Of a DNA stretch of 64,000 bases, positions 15,055-22,376 are shown piece by piece. Every line of letters begins with the position of its first letter. Positions within the stretch are counted from its first letter, which is position 1. The position numbers and the translations under genes are program-made. The notes beneath the pieces were generated by a model, which ran no database searches, had not been told where the DNA came from, and worked only from the letters and a program-made list of their open reading frames with translations. Source of the stretch: a virus; IMG/VR virus record IMGVR_UViG_3300013093_000001, positions 49,906 to 113,905 of that record; one strand, given 5' to 3'.

Positions 15055-15552
15055 TCAGTAAACGCGAAAACCGCCATGCTTCGCAGCGGCCTCTAAAAAC
15101 GGGACAAAATCGACTAGCTGTTCTTCAATAGACTGATCTGTGTTGTCGGCGTAAAAATTGCTCGCCAACTCCATTTCAAACAGCTTCAGCGCCGACTGGC
15201 ATTCAACCTTGGTCACCCACCAACCATCATTACCGATGAGCTTGTGGATCGGTATGCCTGGACGCTCATCCCGACTGTCCCGGTAGTAACGATCAACAGC
15301 TGCAACGAAGTCACGCGCTTCCTGCGTGACAGGCTCCCGCGACCAGCCGTCCTCCGACGTAACCCAGTGGTTGTCGTCTGGACGCTCCGGTACCTGCCGC
15401 CAGTTGTCTTCACCAACCGCCTCAAAGGCCATGTTGCAGCGAAGCAGTGCTAACCGCAGGTTACCTTGGTTCCACATGTTTCTGCGGCAGTAGAATTCGT
15501 CGCCGTGCAGCGTTTTACCGTCCTCATCACAAACATACATGTCGTATCCCAT
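15055..15552 (-). CDS. Hypothetical protein
   Basis: 165 residues from ATG 15552 (MGYDMYVCDEDGKTL). The opening with two Cys and aromatic residues resembles small phage proteins of the YDMYV type; unknown role. GAGGAGGAAGC lies 10 bases upstream. Confidence 0.75.
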   Translation of the reverse strand: MGYDMYVCDEDGKTLHGDEFYCRRNMWNQGNLRLALLRCNMAFEAVGEDNWRQVPERPDDNHWVTSEDGWSREPVTQEARDFVAAVDRYYRDSRDERPGIPIHKLIGNDGWWVTKVECQSALKLFEMELASNFYADNTDQSIEEQLVDFVPFLEAAAKHGGFRVY

Positions 15553-15636
15553 GTTTGCTGCTTCCTCCTCACTATGGTCCGACACCCTGCCGGACTCGTA
15601 CCCCGGCTAGCTATGACACTAGCCGGGGCCACCTAA
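15553..15636 (-). repeat. Double-hairpin unit 21
   Basis: HP1 arms CCCCGGCTAG/CTAGCCGGGG, loop TGTCATAG; HP2 GTCCGGC/GTCGGAC (one G-U); GAGGAGGAAG. Confidence 0.9.
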
Positions 15637-16272
15637 CTACCTTCTTTGCGCTGGGTCAACGTAGCGATCTAACAGTCGCCACCCGAAACCCTCACACGCG
15701 AAGGGACGGTCACCGATAATTACTAAATCGCCGACCGACAAACTGCGGTTCCCGTCGTCCCTGTATTTCCTACCCCACGCAAACGCAGGGTTGTCGCGGT
15801 TCAGTTCACCAAAAACTTTCCCCAGTAATCGAAACTCTGGTTCAAATTTCCACTGCAACCGCTCCGGTCCGCGCAACGTGGGAATGAAATCAGGCTCATC
15901 CCAACTGACCGCTAAGACGAGCTGGTCGCCTGGGCGGTGACCGTACATAAAACACTCGGTGTTTTGGTTCAAATAGACCCTCACTTGCCGGTGTCTCTGT
16001 ACGCAGTCGGGACAAAGATCGTTACCTACAAGATTTTCGGCTTGTAGCCAACCATCAGTTTGCAACCCTTCCTGTATGACCGCGTCCCGGATTTTCTCAT
16101 CTTCAGCGTAGCTATCTACACCCCACACGGCGTGACACTCATCGCATTCGATGAATGTCTCCCGTATTTTGTCTGTCAAGTCCAAGGGAAAATTCTCCCT
16201 CACACAGTCGGGTGGTAGATATGCTGTGCTCACGTCGGGCGGGTAACCCCAAAGCGCATCGCCTCGGGTCAT
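15637..16272 (-). CDS. Zinc-site hypothetical protein
   Basis: 211 residues from ATG 16272. CDECH and CPDC lie about 42 residues apart; the rest is mixed alpha/beta with SLSVGDLVIIGDRPFACEGFGWRL at the end. Its start overlaps the stop of a nine-residue leader ORF (16269-16298) that holds the good SD, so translation is probably coupled. Confidence 0.7.
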   Translation of the reverse strand: MTRGDALWGYPPDVSTAYLPPDCVRENFPLDLTDKIRETFIECDECHAVWGVDSYAEDEKIRDAVIQEGLQTDGWLQAENLVGNDLCPDCVQRHRQVRVYLNQNTECFMYGHRPGDQLVLAVSWDEPDFIPTLRGPERLQWKFEPEFRLLGKVFGELNRDNPAFAWGRKYRDDGNRSLSVGDLVIIGDRPFACEGFGWRLLDRYVDPAQRR

Positions 16273-16298
16273 TGCCGCCAACCCTCGTCAGCAGTCAT
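16269..16298 (-). CDS. Leader peptide MTADEGWRQ
   Basis: Nine codons and TGA, with AAAGGAGGATAGAAG just before its ATG. This is the SD position used by real genes in the block, and the main ORF start overlaps its stop as ATGA. Could be a translational coupling leader or a small control peptide. Confidence 0.5.
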   Translation of the reverse strand: MTADEGWRQ

Positions 16299-16378
16299 CT
16301 TCTATCCTCCTTTACCAAAGTCCGGCTCCTTGCCGGACTCGCACCCGGTACGGTTCTGACACCGTACCGGGCCTGTGT
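16299..16378 (-). repeat. Double-hairpin unit 22
   Basis: HP1 arms CCCGGTACGG/CCGTACCGGG, loop TGTCAGAA; HP2 GTCCGGC/GCCGGAC; AAAGGAGGA. Confidence 0.9.
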
Positions 16379-16789
16379 CTAGCCTTCTTTTAGCGCAGCA
16401 ACGCGCTCCGCTATGTCACACACCCACTCAACGCCAGGGATGTCGGTACCCAGCTCGTCTTCATCGACGTATGCCATGGAGTTGTCCGGGCTCCCGGTGT
16501 ACGCCACCACGGGCCGGTCCACGGACTTACGCCCGAAACCCGTCAGGCCAGCGCACCAAATCGGCTGGTACATTTTCTGCTGACCTATGCGCTCCTTGCC
16601 TGCTTCCAGGCAGGGCGTGCATATGTTGACGACAATGTCCTCGTGGTCAAACGAGTCCCAGAACGTCGCGCCGTAATGACCGTCGGTCCTGAAGACATTG
16701 GCTTCGTAAGGCTGGTTATCAGCCTCTATGAAGGCGTTTTGTAGTTTCTTACCGCACACGAAGCACGGTAAAAATGCCTCAACAGACAC
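16379..16789 (-). CDS. Zinc-site hypothetical protein
   Basis: 136 residues from GTG 16789 behind GAGGAGGAAGC. Opens with LPCFVCGKKL; CTPCLEAG follows about 45 residues later, as in zinc-ribbon proteins. The rest is unrecognised. Confidence 0.7.
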   Translation of the reverse strand: MSVEAFLPCFVCGKKLQNAFIEADNQPYEANVFRTDGHYGATFWDSFDHEDIVVNICTPCLEAGKERIGQQKMYQPIWCAGLTGFGRKSVDRPVVAYTGSPDNSMAYVDEDELGTDIPGVEWVCDIAERVAALKEG

Positions 16790-16862
16790 GCTTCCTCCTC
16801 TAACGGGTCGGCTGTCTGCCGACCTCGTACCCGGTATGGTGTTGAAACCATACCGGGCCTTT
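16790..16862 (-). repeat. Double-hairpin unit 23
   Basis: HP1 arms CCCGGTATGG/CCATACCGGG with a deviating loop TTTCAACA; HP2 GGTCGGC/GCCGACC; GAGGAGGAAG. Confidence 0.9.
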
Positions 16863-16979
16863 TTACCGCGACGTACAGGCAAGGGCACGACAATCAGCGC
16901 AGTAGGTTTTGCCGTAGGCGCTGATGTACGCAGTCAGCAACGTCAACGGATTGTCGCAATAAAAGCAGTGGATTAGCAC
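16863..16979 (-). CDS. Tiny zinc-finger protein
   Basis: 38 residues from GTG 16979, with AAGGAGGAG upstream inside the previous gene. CFYC and CADC are 22 residues apart, a minimal zinc ribbon. Overlaps the upstream gene by 7 bases. Confidence 0.65.
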   Translation of the reverse strand: MLIHCFYCDNPLTLLTAYISAYGKTYCADCRALACTSR

Positions 16980-17113
16980 TGGTGCTCCTCCTTATAACCA
17001 AAGTGCGACTCAGGCAGCGTCACGGTCAACTCACCGGCAAGAAAAGCTACGGCCTGTTCGCGACTGAGTCGCATCTTTTGGTACTCCCAAATGTCGCGCT
17101 CGTCGTACTCCAT
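16973..17113 (-). CDS. Small hypothetical protein
   Basis: 46 residues from ATG 17113 behind GGAGGAGGAA (MEYDERDIWEYQKMRLSREQ). Its end YKEEHQC carries the SD of the following gene, so the two are coupled. Confidence 0.7.
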   Translation of the reverse strand: MEYDERDIWEYQKMRLSREQAVAFLAGELTVTLPESHFGYKEEHQC

Positions 17114-17182
17114 TTCCTCCTCCAATCTGGTCAGCTTCTGCCAACCTCGTACCCCGGCCAGGTTCGACCCTGGCCGGGGCTT
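17114..17182 (-). repeat. Double-hairpin unit 24
   Basis: HP1 arms CCCCGGCCAGG/CCTGGCCGGGG, loop GTCGAA; HP2 GGTTGGC/GCTGACC with two adjacent G-U pairs; GGAGGAGGAA. Confidence 0.9.
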
Positions 17183-17542
17183 TCACGCCATCTGTTTACA
17201 CGTCCCATCTGCGCTGTGCTTATCCGGCGGCGTCCAGAAGTGTGTCAAACACCCATGTACCGACCTGAGATACCGTTCTACGTCGGGGTGATCTAATTCA
17301 TCTGCCGGGTTGTCGACACGAGAACAAATCTCATTCCACATGACGTCTTCCAACACCGACCCGGTGAATGCGTCTTGGCTCCTACGCCGCTGGTAATCAT
17401 GTACCAGCAACTCGTCGGACAACTCAATGACCTGATCATTGATGTCTTCTCTGACGCAGTCGCTCACCATACCCTGTAGCGGATTAGCACTGGACGGTAA
17501 ACCAAAACCCTCATAGGGTAAAGGCTGCCAATCTCCCTGCAT
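17183..17542 (-). CDS. Hypothetical protein
   Basis: 119 residues from ATG 17542 behind AGGAGGAGGAAAC. Helical middle, TCKQMA end. No recognised family. Confidence 0.7.
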   Translation of the reverse strand: MQGDWQPLPYEGFGLPSSANPLQGMVSDCVREDINDQVIELSDELLVHDYQRRRSQDAFTGSVLEDVMWNEICSRVDNPADELDHPDVERYLRSVHGCLTHFWTPPDKHSADGTCKQMA

Positions 17543-17618
17543 GTTTCCTCCTCCTAAACGGGCTGGCTTCTGCCAGCCTCGTGTCCGGTGTGGATTCGAC
17601 CCCACACCGGACCGTATG
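17543..17618 (-). repeat. Double-hairpin unit 25
   Basis: HP1 arms GTCCGGTGTGG/CCACACCGGAC, loop GGTCGAAT; HP2 GGCTGGC/GCCAGCC; AGGAGGAGGAAAC. Confidence 0.9.
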
Positions 17619-17867
17619 TCAATCTATGCCGCGCCACCACCGCATCGTAATGTCCAAGTTCCAGTCTCCAATCTCCCATTGCCACTGATCGCGTGGCAAT
17701 TCGGCCACGTTTATTTTCTCATCTTCAAACCTGTCGTCACACCACAGCTGGGCAGCGGCAATCGCCTTCTCCTCAGTTGAGTGAAGAGTGACGGAGATGT
17801 ACGGACCCTCTGCATAACACTCGGTGTCAACCAAGCAAATGGTTAGCACCCAGATATCCTGTTCCAT
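17619..17867 (-). CDS. Hypothetical protein
   Basis: 82 residues from ATG 17867 (MEQDIWVLTICLVDTECYAEGP). Alternating strands with one helix; C-terminus Trp-rich. No recognised family. Confidence 0.7.
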   Translation of the reverse strand: MEQDIWVLTICLVDTECYAEGPYISVTLHSTEEKAIAAAQLWCDDRFEDEKINVAELPRDQWQWEIGDWNLDITMRWWRGID

Positions 17868-17952
17868 TTTCCTCCTCCAATCTGGTCGGCTTTTTGCCAA
17901 CCTCGTACCCACGTCAGGTTCGACCCTGACGTGGGCGCTCAGCGCTAGCTGA
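17868..17952 (-). repeat. Double-hairpin unit 26
   Basis: HP1 arms CCCACGTCAGG/CCTGACGTGGG, loop GTCGAA; HP2 GGTTGGC/GCCGACC (one G-U); GGAGGAGGAAAA. Confidence 0.9.
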
Positions 17953-18393
17953 TCATTGGCGTGCAGCGTAGAACAATTCCACGCATGTGACTTCACGGAC
18001 CGGCTCTACCGTCAGGTAGGCCCAATCGACGAGGTACGCCAATGCGAAGCGCTCTGCGTCCCGCTGCGCCAATTCGCGCGTAGCGGCCTTGCCATACGCA
18101 ATCAGTTCTCCGTCATCAACGGTCCAAGCCTTTAGCCCTAAGTCCGGTTTGCCGGACAGATGACGAACGTACCAGGACCAGGGCCGGGGCCGCGGTCCAG
18201 GCGACAGCTGCTCAAAAAGCAGATCGGTTGCTGCCGCATCAGCGCTAGGCTGGTCATCGTCGCCTGGTGGGAACACTTGCGCGAGCAATTCAAAAGCAGT
18301 CATGTACTGATCGCCAACTTGACCCCCCGTAACCTCAGCGGTTTCGGGCGTCATGGTTGACCATTCCCACGGTACTTCTATCGTTATTTCCAT
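17953..18393 (-). CDS. Hypothetical protein
   Basis: 146 residues, SD AGAGGGAGAAAG with a longer spacer than usual. The C-terminal half (AWTVDDGELIAYGKAATRELAQRDAERFALAYL) looks like a small alpha/beta domain. No recognised family. Confidence 0.7.
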   Translation of the reverse strand: MEITIEVPWEWSTMTPETAEVTGGQVGDQYMTAFELLAQVFPPGDDDQPSADAAATDLLFEQLSPGPRPRPWSWYVRHLSGKPDLGLKAWTVDDGELIAYGKAATRELAQRDAERFALAYLVDWAYLTVEPVREVTCVELFYAARQ

Positions 18394-18476
18394 GGTTGGT
18401 ACTTTCTCCCTCTAACTGGCTCGGCTTTTTGCCAAGCTCGCGTCCTGGTGTGGTTCGACCCACACCAGGACTCCTT
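18394..18476 (-). repeat. Double-hairpin unit 27
   Basis: HP1 arms GTCCTGGTGTGG/CCACACCAGGAC (12 bp), loop GTCGAA; HP2 GCTTGGC/GCCGAGC (one G-U). Confidence 0.9.
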
Positions 18477-18725
18477 TCAGTCCAGGTAACTCGCCACCAC
18501 GTCTTCGAATTCAGCTTCGCAGCAGTCACTCACGTCTTCGTAGTACGTTTCGAAGTCAATGATCGGACTCCAGCTAATTCCTGGGCGTGGACGTTCATGC
18601 TCTAGCGCAATCACGTCACATTCGGTGTTGCACTCTCTGCAAACCTGCGTCAGCGGTGGATTTAAGCGCCTTCGCAGCGCTTCCGCTTCCTGCATACGCA
18701 TCAAAAAGTCTTTCATGCGTGACAT
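18477..18725 (-). CDS. Cys-rich hypothetical protein
   Basis: 82 residues from ATG 18725. CRECNTEC and DCCEAEFE suggest a zinc site. Met-rich N-terminal helix. Directly downstream of RNA candidate 18804-18990. Confidence 0.7.
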   Translation of the reverse strand: MSRMKDFLMRMQEAEALRRRLNPPLTQVCRECNTECDVIALEHERPRPGISWSPIIDFETYYEDVSDCCEAEFEDVVASYLD

Positions 18726-18800
18726 TTTTCCTCCTCCAAGGTGGGCATGGCTATTTGCCACGCCTCGTGCCCCGGCCAGGTTCGACCCTGGCCGGGGCTA
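18726..18800 (-). repeat. Double-hairpin unit 28a
   Basis: HP1 arms CCCCGGCCAGG/CCTGGCCGGGG, loop GTCGAA, placed directly after RNA candidate copy 3 instead of a stop codon; HP2 GGCGTGGC/GCCATGCC (one G-U); GGAGGAAAAA. Confidence 0.9.
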
Positions 18801-18803
18801 GGT

Positions 18804-18990
18804 GCGACGCAGGTACAGTACGCCAGAGGATAGCTGGCGGTCACTCGGGCCGCATCGCAACATGGCTATGCGCGACCTGAGTGGACTGTCCTTGCATTCC
18901 CGCTCCAAAGGGAGCAATCTTACCGCCGAGAAATTGGGCACTCGGCCTCTGCGGCAAGCAAAAACCTTCGGGGGGTGAGTTTAACGTCGC
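18804..18990 (-). ncRNA. Structured RNA candidate, family 1 copy 3
   Basis: Transcribed sense: arm GCGACG (18990-18985), GTTAAACTCACC, internal hairpins GCCGAG/CTCGGC, GCTCC/GGAGC and CGCCAG/CTGGCG, then GTACCTGC and arm CGTCGC (18809-18804). Compared with copies 1 and 2 the closing stem has changed on both sides (covariation). It sits as a non-coding cistron between units 28b and 28a. Confidence 0.7.
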
Positions 18991-19059
18991 TTCCTCTTTT
19001 GTGGTCGGCGTTCTTGCCGACCTCGTGTCCCAGGCAGGTTCGACCCTACCTGGGACTGC
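18991..19059 (-). repeat. Double-hairpin unit 28b
   Basis: HP1 arms GTCCCAGGTAGG/CCTGCCTGGGAC (12 bp, one G-U), loop GTCGAA; HP2 GGTCGGC/GCCGACC; then AGAGGAAGCGACG leading into the RNA candidate rather than a start codon. Confidence 0.9.
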
Positions 19060-19308
19060 TCAGGCGCTGATCTTGTCAAACGGGTGCTTAACCCAACACC
19101 GCTCAGCGTTCATCAACGACCGTTTGCCGTCATCATGGACGACATAGAACCACAATGTTCGCTTTCCCGGGTACATCGCTGACGGCTCCCAATGATGGGG
19201 TCGGCAACCGGACAGGTCGATGTAGCCTGCACGCAAATCGTAGTCCCAGACCCGCAACCCGTGCGTGATTGGGACTCCATCAAGGGTGCGCTCTGTCGTC
19301 GTTTCCAT
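19060..19308 (-). CDS. Hypothetical protein
   Basis: 82 residues, SD AGGAGGAAGAG. Beta-rich (GLRVWDYDLRAGYIDLSG, TLWFYVVHDDGKRSLMNAERC). No recognised family. Confidence 0.7.
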   Translation of the reverse strand: METTTERTLDGVPITHGLRVWDYDLRAGYIDLSGCRPHHWEPSAMYPGKRTLWFYVVHDDGKRSLMNAERCWVKHPFDKISA

Positions 19309-19407
19309 CTCTTCCTCCTTCTAGCTGGCTATTTGCCAACTCGTACCCCGGCCAGGTTCGACCCTGGCCGGGGCTATATTCAGTTGTTATTCAGTTGTGG
19401 GTTAGTG
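19309..19407 (-). repeat. Double-hairpin unit 29
   Basis: HP1 arms CCCCGGCCAGG/CCTGGCCGGGG, loop GTCGAA; HP2 GTTGGC/GCCAGC. Between the upstream stop and HP1 ATTCAGTTGT occurs twice (plus sense). Confidence 0.9.
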
Positions 19408-19788
19408 CTAGGCGACCTTGGTCTCCTTCGGCGCAGCCTTGACCTCGGGCATCCGGTCGTAGTGGTAGAAGTCGACGATCACGTCGTAGGCTCGCTGACG
19501 CTTCACGTCAACAGCCAACTCGACCGTCTTGCCACCCTTTCGGACAGTCGACTTCCAGCCATTCTTCGACGGGACAATGCGGAAGACAACCTGCTCGTCT
19601 CCCTCACCGATCTTGGCCGTCGCAGAAGTGGCCTTGGTCGCTTTCGTGACGCCGTCCAGCTGGAACCAGCGGAGCTGGACCCGACCGGATTTCGTCGGCT
19701 TCTTGCGACCTGCGCCACCGTTGCTGTTCCCAACCGTCTCCACCTCGGGGACGGTGTCGATCACAACGGTTTCCTTAGTTGCGGTCAT
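19408..19788 (-). CDS. Basic hypothetical protein
   Basis: 126 residues from ATG 19788 behind GGAGGAAATAAGAGAG. Low-complexity N-terminus, then VQLRWFQLDGV and VFRIVPSKNGWKSTVRKGGKTVEL; Lys-rich. Possibly nucleic-acid binding, from charge only. Confidence 0.7.
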   Translation of the reverse strand: MTATKETVVIDTVPEVETVGNSNGGAGRKKPTKSGRVQLRWFQLDGVTKATKATSATAKIGEGDEQVVFRIVPSKNGWKSTVRKGGKTVELAVDVKRQRAYDVIVDFYHYDRMPEVKAAPKETKVA

Positions 19789-19890
19789 CTCTCTTATTTC
19801 CTCCATTGTTGTGTGGCATTCGCCACGCATCCGGCCTTGTGCCGGATGTCTGTACCCGGTGCGGTTATGACGCCACACCGGGCCTTGTTG
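19789..19890 (-). repeat. Hairpin unit 30 with three stems
   Basis: HP1 arms CCCGGTGTGG/CCGCACCGGG (one G-U), loop CGTCATAA; HP2 ATCCGGC/GCCGGAT; a third stem GTGGC/GCCAC follows before the SD. Confidence 0.85.
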
Positions 19891-20346
19891 CTAAGCTTCA
19901 ACCGACTGCGACTTCAACGCAGCAATCTGCTGCTGCAACCGCTCGATCTCAGCCACCGGGTCACCCATCATCTGGGTAAACGCCTGCTCAACCGCAGTCA
20001 CAATCCGGTCGGCAGGGTTCAAGCGATAAATCAGGCCTTTTTCATAACCCGACTCACCCTTAATTCCGGCGTAAAGGTTGGTTCCTGCGCGGTTCCGCTT
20101 GACCACGGCCACTCGCCCGTCGTCCATGCGGTACTCACCCGGCTCTGTCACGCGCTCTGCGGCGGGTTTACCACCGGCAAAGGGCGCTTCTAGGGCCTTC
20201 GCAATCAAGGCGCTGGCCTGTTCAGCTGTCATTCCAACAGCTAAAAACTGGTCAATCGCCGACCGCAAGCCGTCTGGTACTTCTCGCTTGACCAGCAGGT
20301 CACCGAGAAAGCTCAGCTGCTTTTCAGTCGCCATTCTTATCGCCAT
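19891..20346 (-). CDS. Hypothetical protein with ATEKQLSFL N-terminus
   Basis: 151 residues from ATG 20346 behind GGAGGAGGAAAC. MATEKQLSFLGDLLVKREV is a helical opening common to many phage and actinobacterial proteins. A Gly/Pro linker and a C-terminal coiled coil (PVAEIERLQQQIAALKSQ) follow. Function unknown. The longer in-frame extension crosses unit 31a and RNA element A and is rejected. Confidence 0.75.
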   Translation of the reverse strand: MAIRMATEKQLSFLGDLLVKREVPDGLRSAIDQFLAVGMTAEQASALIAKALEAPFAGGKPAAERVTEPGEYRMDDGRVAVVKRNRAGTNLYAGIKGESGYEKGLIYRLNPADRIVTAVEQAFTQMMGDPVAEIERLQQQIAALKSQSVEA

Positions 20347-20424
20347 GTTTCCTCCTCCATGGGTCCGACCCTGTGCCAGACCTCGTGTCCGGTGCGGTTT
20401 TGACACCGCACCGGACTCCCTAGC
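20347..20424 (-). repeat. Double-hairpin unit 31a
   Basis: HP1 arms GTCCGGTGCGG/CCGCACCGGAC, loop TGTCAAAA; HP2 GGTCTGGC/GTCGGACC (two G-U). Follows RNA element A directly. Confidence 0.9.
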
Positions 20425-20426
20425 AA

Positions 20427-20742
20427 CCCAACATCGCTGTTGGGGGTGGGGCGGTAGGGGTTCCCTACCCACCCCAGTTTGGAGGTTAGAGGAAATCACT
20501 ATTCATTAGACCTGTCGGTGCCACATGCGACCAGCTTCGCGCTGGCCGGGTTTGCACCCTAGCGCCTTGTGTTCACTAGCGGTGCCTCTACGTGCGCGAC
20601 CGCTGCTTCACTTTTGCCACCATCGTCCAAGTGCGCGACGGCGGCCACAAAGCACGCAGGCGCAAGGCTGCTCAGCCAGGTTGCGTGGACACCACAGATA
20701 TAGGTGTCCCGTAAAACCCGACCGGCAACTTTGCGCCTAAAA
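20427..20742 (-). ncRNA. Large structured RNA candidate, family 2 copy A
   Basis: About 316 nt and similar along its length to 25446-25787. Transcribed sense, in order: AGGCGCAA paired with TTGCGCCT; hairpins GGACACC/GGTGTCC and GGCTG/CAGCC; GCGCACTTGG...AAAAGTGAAGC with a possible pseudoknot; GGGTGCAAACCC; GGCCAGC/GCTGGTC; GATTTCCTCTAACCTCCAAAC; a long G/C stem (GGGGTGGG.../...CCCACCCC-type); and CCCAACA-GCGA-TGTTGGG with a GNRA tetraloop. No plausible ORF. Stems differ from copy B but stay paired. Confidence 0.7.
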
Positions 20743-20814
20743 CAAGTATACCCAGGGGCCTGAGTGTTGCCTACCCCTAAGCACGACTAATTCTTTCTAA
20801 CCCAAACCTGCTGG

Positions 20815-20887
20815 CGGCTGCCGGAAGGCTTTACCTTCCCCAGCCAGCCTCGTACCCGGTGTGGCTTCGACACCATACCGGGCCTCC
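20815..20887 (-). repeat. Hairpin unit 31b
   Basis: HP1 CCCGGTATGG/CCACACCGGG with loop TGTCGAAG and one mismatch (the only unit whose exception favours the plus sense); HP2 is replaced by a longer stem GGCTGGC.../...GCCGCC. It leads into element A, not into a start codon. Confidence 0.8.
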
Positions 20888-20971
20888 TTACTTGTGCGTC
20901 CAGTCCCGGTAAAGCACCGCGAACAGGGTGCAAGCCATAACAATCATGGCCTCAACAGCGGGTGACATCAT
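20888..20971 (-). CDS. 27-residue membrane peptide
   Basis: MMSPAVEAMIVMACTLFAVLYRDWTHK, one hydrophobic segment. ATG at 20971 overlaps the stop of the upstream gene (ATGATGA), with AGCGGGAGAA as SD. Too short for automatic ORF calls but placed like a real coupled gene. Confidence 0.6.
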   Translation of the reverse strand: MMSPAVEAMIVMACTLFAVLYRDWTHK

Positions 20972-21108
20972 TTCTCCCGCTGGCTTTTCAGTCCCAAGCG
21001 TTGACGCACCCAGGCCAGACCTGGCGTTTCAGCCGGGGGCACATAATCCTGTGCGGGTTTAATCCCCTGCCAGACGCTCAACCCCATGTTGGGGTTCATG
21101 TATAGCAT
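20968..21108 (-). CDS. Small hypothetical protein
   Basis: 46 residues from ATG 21108 behind AAGGAGGATAG (MLYMNPNMGLSVWQG...). Coupled to the membrane peptide downstream. Confidence 0.7.
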   Translation of the reverse strand: MLYMNPNMGLSVWQGIKPAQDYVPPAETPGLAWVRQRLGLKSQREK

Positions 21109-21186
21109 TTCTATCCTCCTTCTAGGTCGGCCTCGTGCCAACCTCGTGTCCCGCGTGGGTTCGACCCCACGCGGGACCACCACCTA
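21109..21186 (-). repeat. Double-hairpin unit 32
   Basis: HP1 arms GTCCCGCGTGGG/CCCACGCGGGAC (12 bp), loop GTCGAA; HP2 GGTTGGC/GCCGACC (one G-U); AAGGAGGATAG. Confidence 0.9.
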
Positions 21187-21372
21187 CTAGGAATTCTCCC
21201 AATTCCGGTAGCTCTTGTCTCGGCGTAACGCTTTCGCGTTTCGCTTCTTGCGCTGGTCTTGGTGGATACCAGCAGCGCCGGATCGTCGCAATTCAAGACG
21301 GGCTCGCAGTTGCTCCTCGCAGGCGCTCAGGTACTTGTCATCCACCAGTTGCAGATGACGCTTCATTATCAT
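21187..21372 (-). CDS. Small basic helical protein
   Basis: 61 residues from ATG 21372 behind AGGAGGAAATA. Very basic C-terminus (RRSGAAGIHQDQRKKRNAKALRRDK split by helices); possible nucleic-acid binder, from charge only. Confidence 0.7.
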   Translation of the reverse strand: MIMKRHLQLVDDKYLSACEEQLRARLELRRSGAAGIHQDQRKKRNAKALRRDKSYRNWENS

Positions 21373-21460
21373 TATTTCCTCCTGTACCGGCTGGCTCTTT
21401 GCCAGCCTCGTACCCCGGCAGGTTCTGACACCCACCGGGGCCTGGGCCTTTATGGTCCTG
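21373..21460 (-). repeat. Double-hairpin unit 33
   Basis: HP1 arms CCCCGGTGGG/CCTGCCGGGG with two G-U pairs in the transcribed sense (A-C mismatches in the other), loop TGTCAGAA; HP2 GGCTGGC/GCCAGCC. Confidence 0.9.
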
Positions 21461-21643
21461 CTAGAGCAGCACCAAATCTTCAGGCCACGCCTCATCTTCA
21501 CCGCCTGTGTCGAACTGGCCTGGATCCCATTCCAGGACAATGCCAATTCCGTTGGGGCCGTCCACCACCTCAACAACAGTTCCAATCATGGTAGGTGCAC
21601 CGCAAGAGCGGACACGATCTCCCGGTTTGAACTTTTTACTCAT
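21461..21643 (-). CDS. KOW/SH3-like small protein
   Basis: 60 residues from ATG 21643. KFKPGDRVRS, MIGTVVEVVDGPNGIGIVLEWDPG reads as a small SH3/KOW-type barrel (PGDxV...GxVxxV). Often a nucleic-acid or protein contact module; role here unknown. Confidence 0.7.
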   Translation of the reverse strand: MSKKFKPGDRVRSCGAPTMIGTVVEVVDGPNGIGIVLEWDPGQFDTGGEDEAWPEDLVLL

Positions 21644-21718
21644 TCCTCCTCCACTCTGGTCGGCCTCGTACCGACCTCGTACCCGGTATGGCTTCGACAC
21701 CATACCGGGCCTCGTCAC
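21644..21718 (-). repeat. Double-hairpin unit 34
   Basis: HP1 arms CCCGGTATGG/CCATACCGGG, loop TGTCGAAG; HP2 GGTCGG/CCGACC; GGAGGAGGA. Confidence 0.9.
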
Positions 21719-21988
21719 TCAAGCAAAGTCTCGGTAGCGTTTTTCTGCTTCCACGACCGCTCGCGCGATCTTCGACGGTTCCAACCACTCCTGGTGACCG
21801 GACTTAGCTTCCGGCTGCTTCCAGTACCACGCCACGACCTCACTGTGCGTGTCTTCTGCTTTCCACCAGAACAAGCACGTTTCGTAGGTCAAGTCAGGTA
21901 ACTCGACCGTACTCACCAAGACCGAACCAACGCTCTCCAGCGTGACGACTTCTCGTTCGTGGTAACGGGCGTCTTCTTCGTAGTCCAT
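21719..21988 (-). CDS. Hypothetical protein
   Basis: 89 residues, SD AGGAGGAGAAAA. VVTLESVGSVLVSTVELPDLTYETCLFW gives strands, then an acidic helical end. No recognised family. Confidence 0.7.
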   Translation of the reverse strand: MDYEEDARYHEREVVTLESVGSVLVSTVELPDLTYETCLFWWKAEDTHSEVVAWYWKQPEAKSGHQEWLEPSKIARAVVEAEKRYRDFA

Positions 21989-22064
21989 TTTCTCCTCCTA
22001 ATCAGCTGACCGTTTGCCAGCTTTGCGCCCTGTGTGGTTTCGACACCACACAGGGCCATCTCAC
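21989..22064 (-). repeat. Double-hairpin unit 35
   Basis: HP1 arms CCCTGTGTGG/CCACACAGGG, loop TGTCGAAA; HP2 AGCTGGC/GTCAGCT (one G-U); AGGAGGAGAAAA. Confidence 0.9.
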
Positions 22065-22376
22065 TCAGTTGCGCCACCACGTTTCCCAGTCGTACATCTC
22101 ACTGTCGCTCAGGAACCCGTCGCCATCCGGGTCGGTACCAAACCGGGCGAACTCAATGCGCTTCGCCGCTAGGGCGAACTGCAAGTTCTTCGACTCTCCA
22201 GCCGGGACCAAAAACGTCACATCCCACACGGAGAAATCTGTACCGGAACCGGTGTCGTAGCCGTGGTGATCGGCAATGATCTGCTTCAGGAACACCCATT
22301 GGGGGTTTTCCCGTCCAGCGTCATCGCGCTCCGGGTAGGGCAGGTAAGCCTTGTACCGGTGCATTACTGTTGCCAT
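22065..22376 (-). CDS. Hypothetical protein
   Basis: 103 residues from ATG 22376 behind GGAGGAGGAAAAC. Contains DPDGDGFLSDSEMYDWETW, an EF-hand-like acidic loop (DPDGDGFLS) that could bind Ca2+. Otherwise unrecognised. Confidence 0.7.
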   Translation of the reverse strand: MATVMHRYKAYLPYPERDDAGRENPQWVFLKQIIADHHGYDTGSGTDFSVWDVTFLVPAGESKNLQFALAAKRIEFARFGTDPDGDGFLSDSEMYDWETWWRN

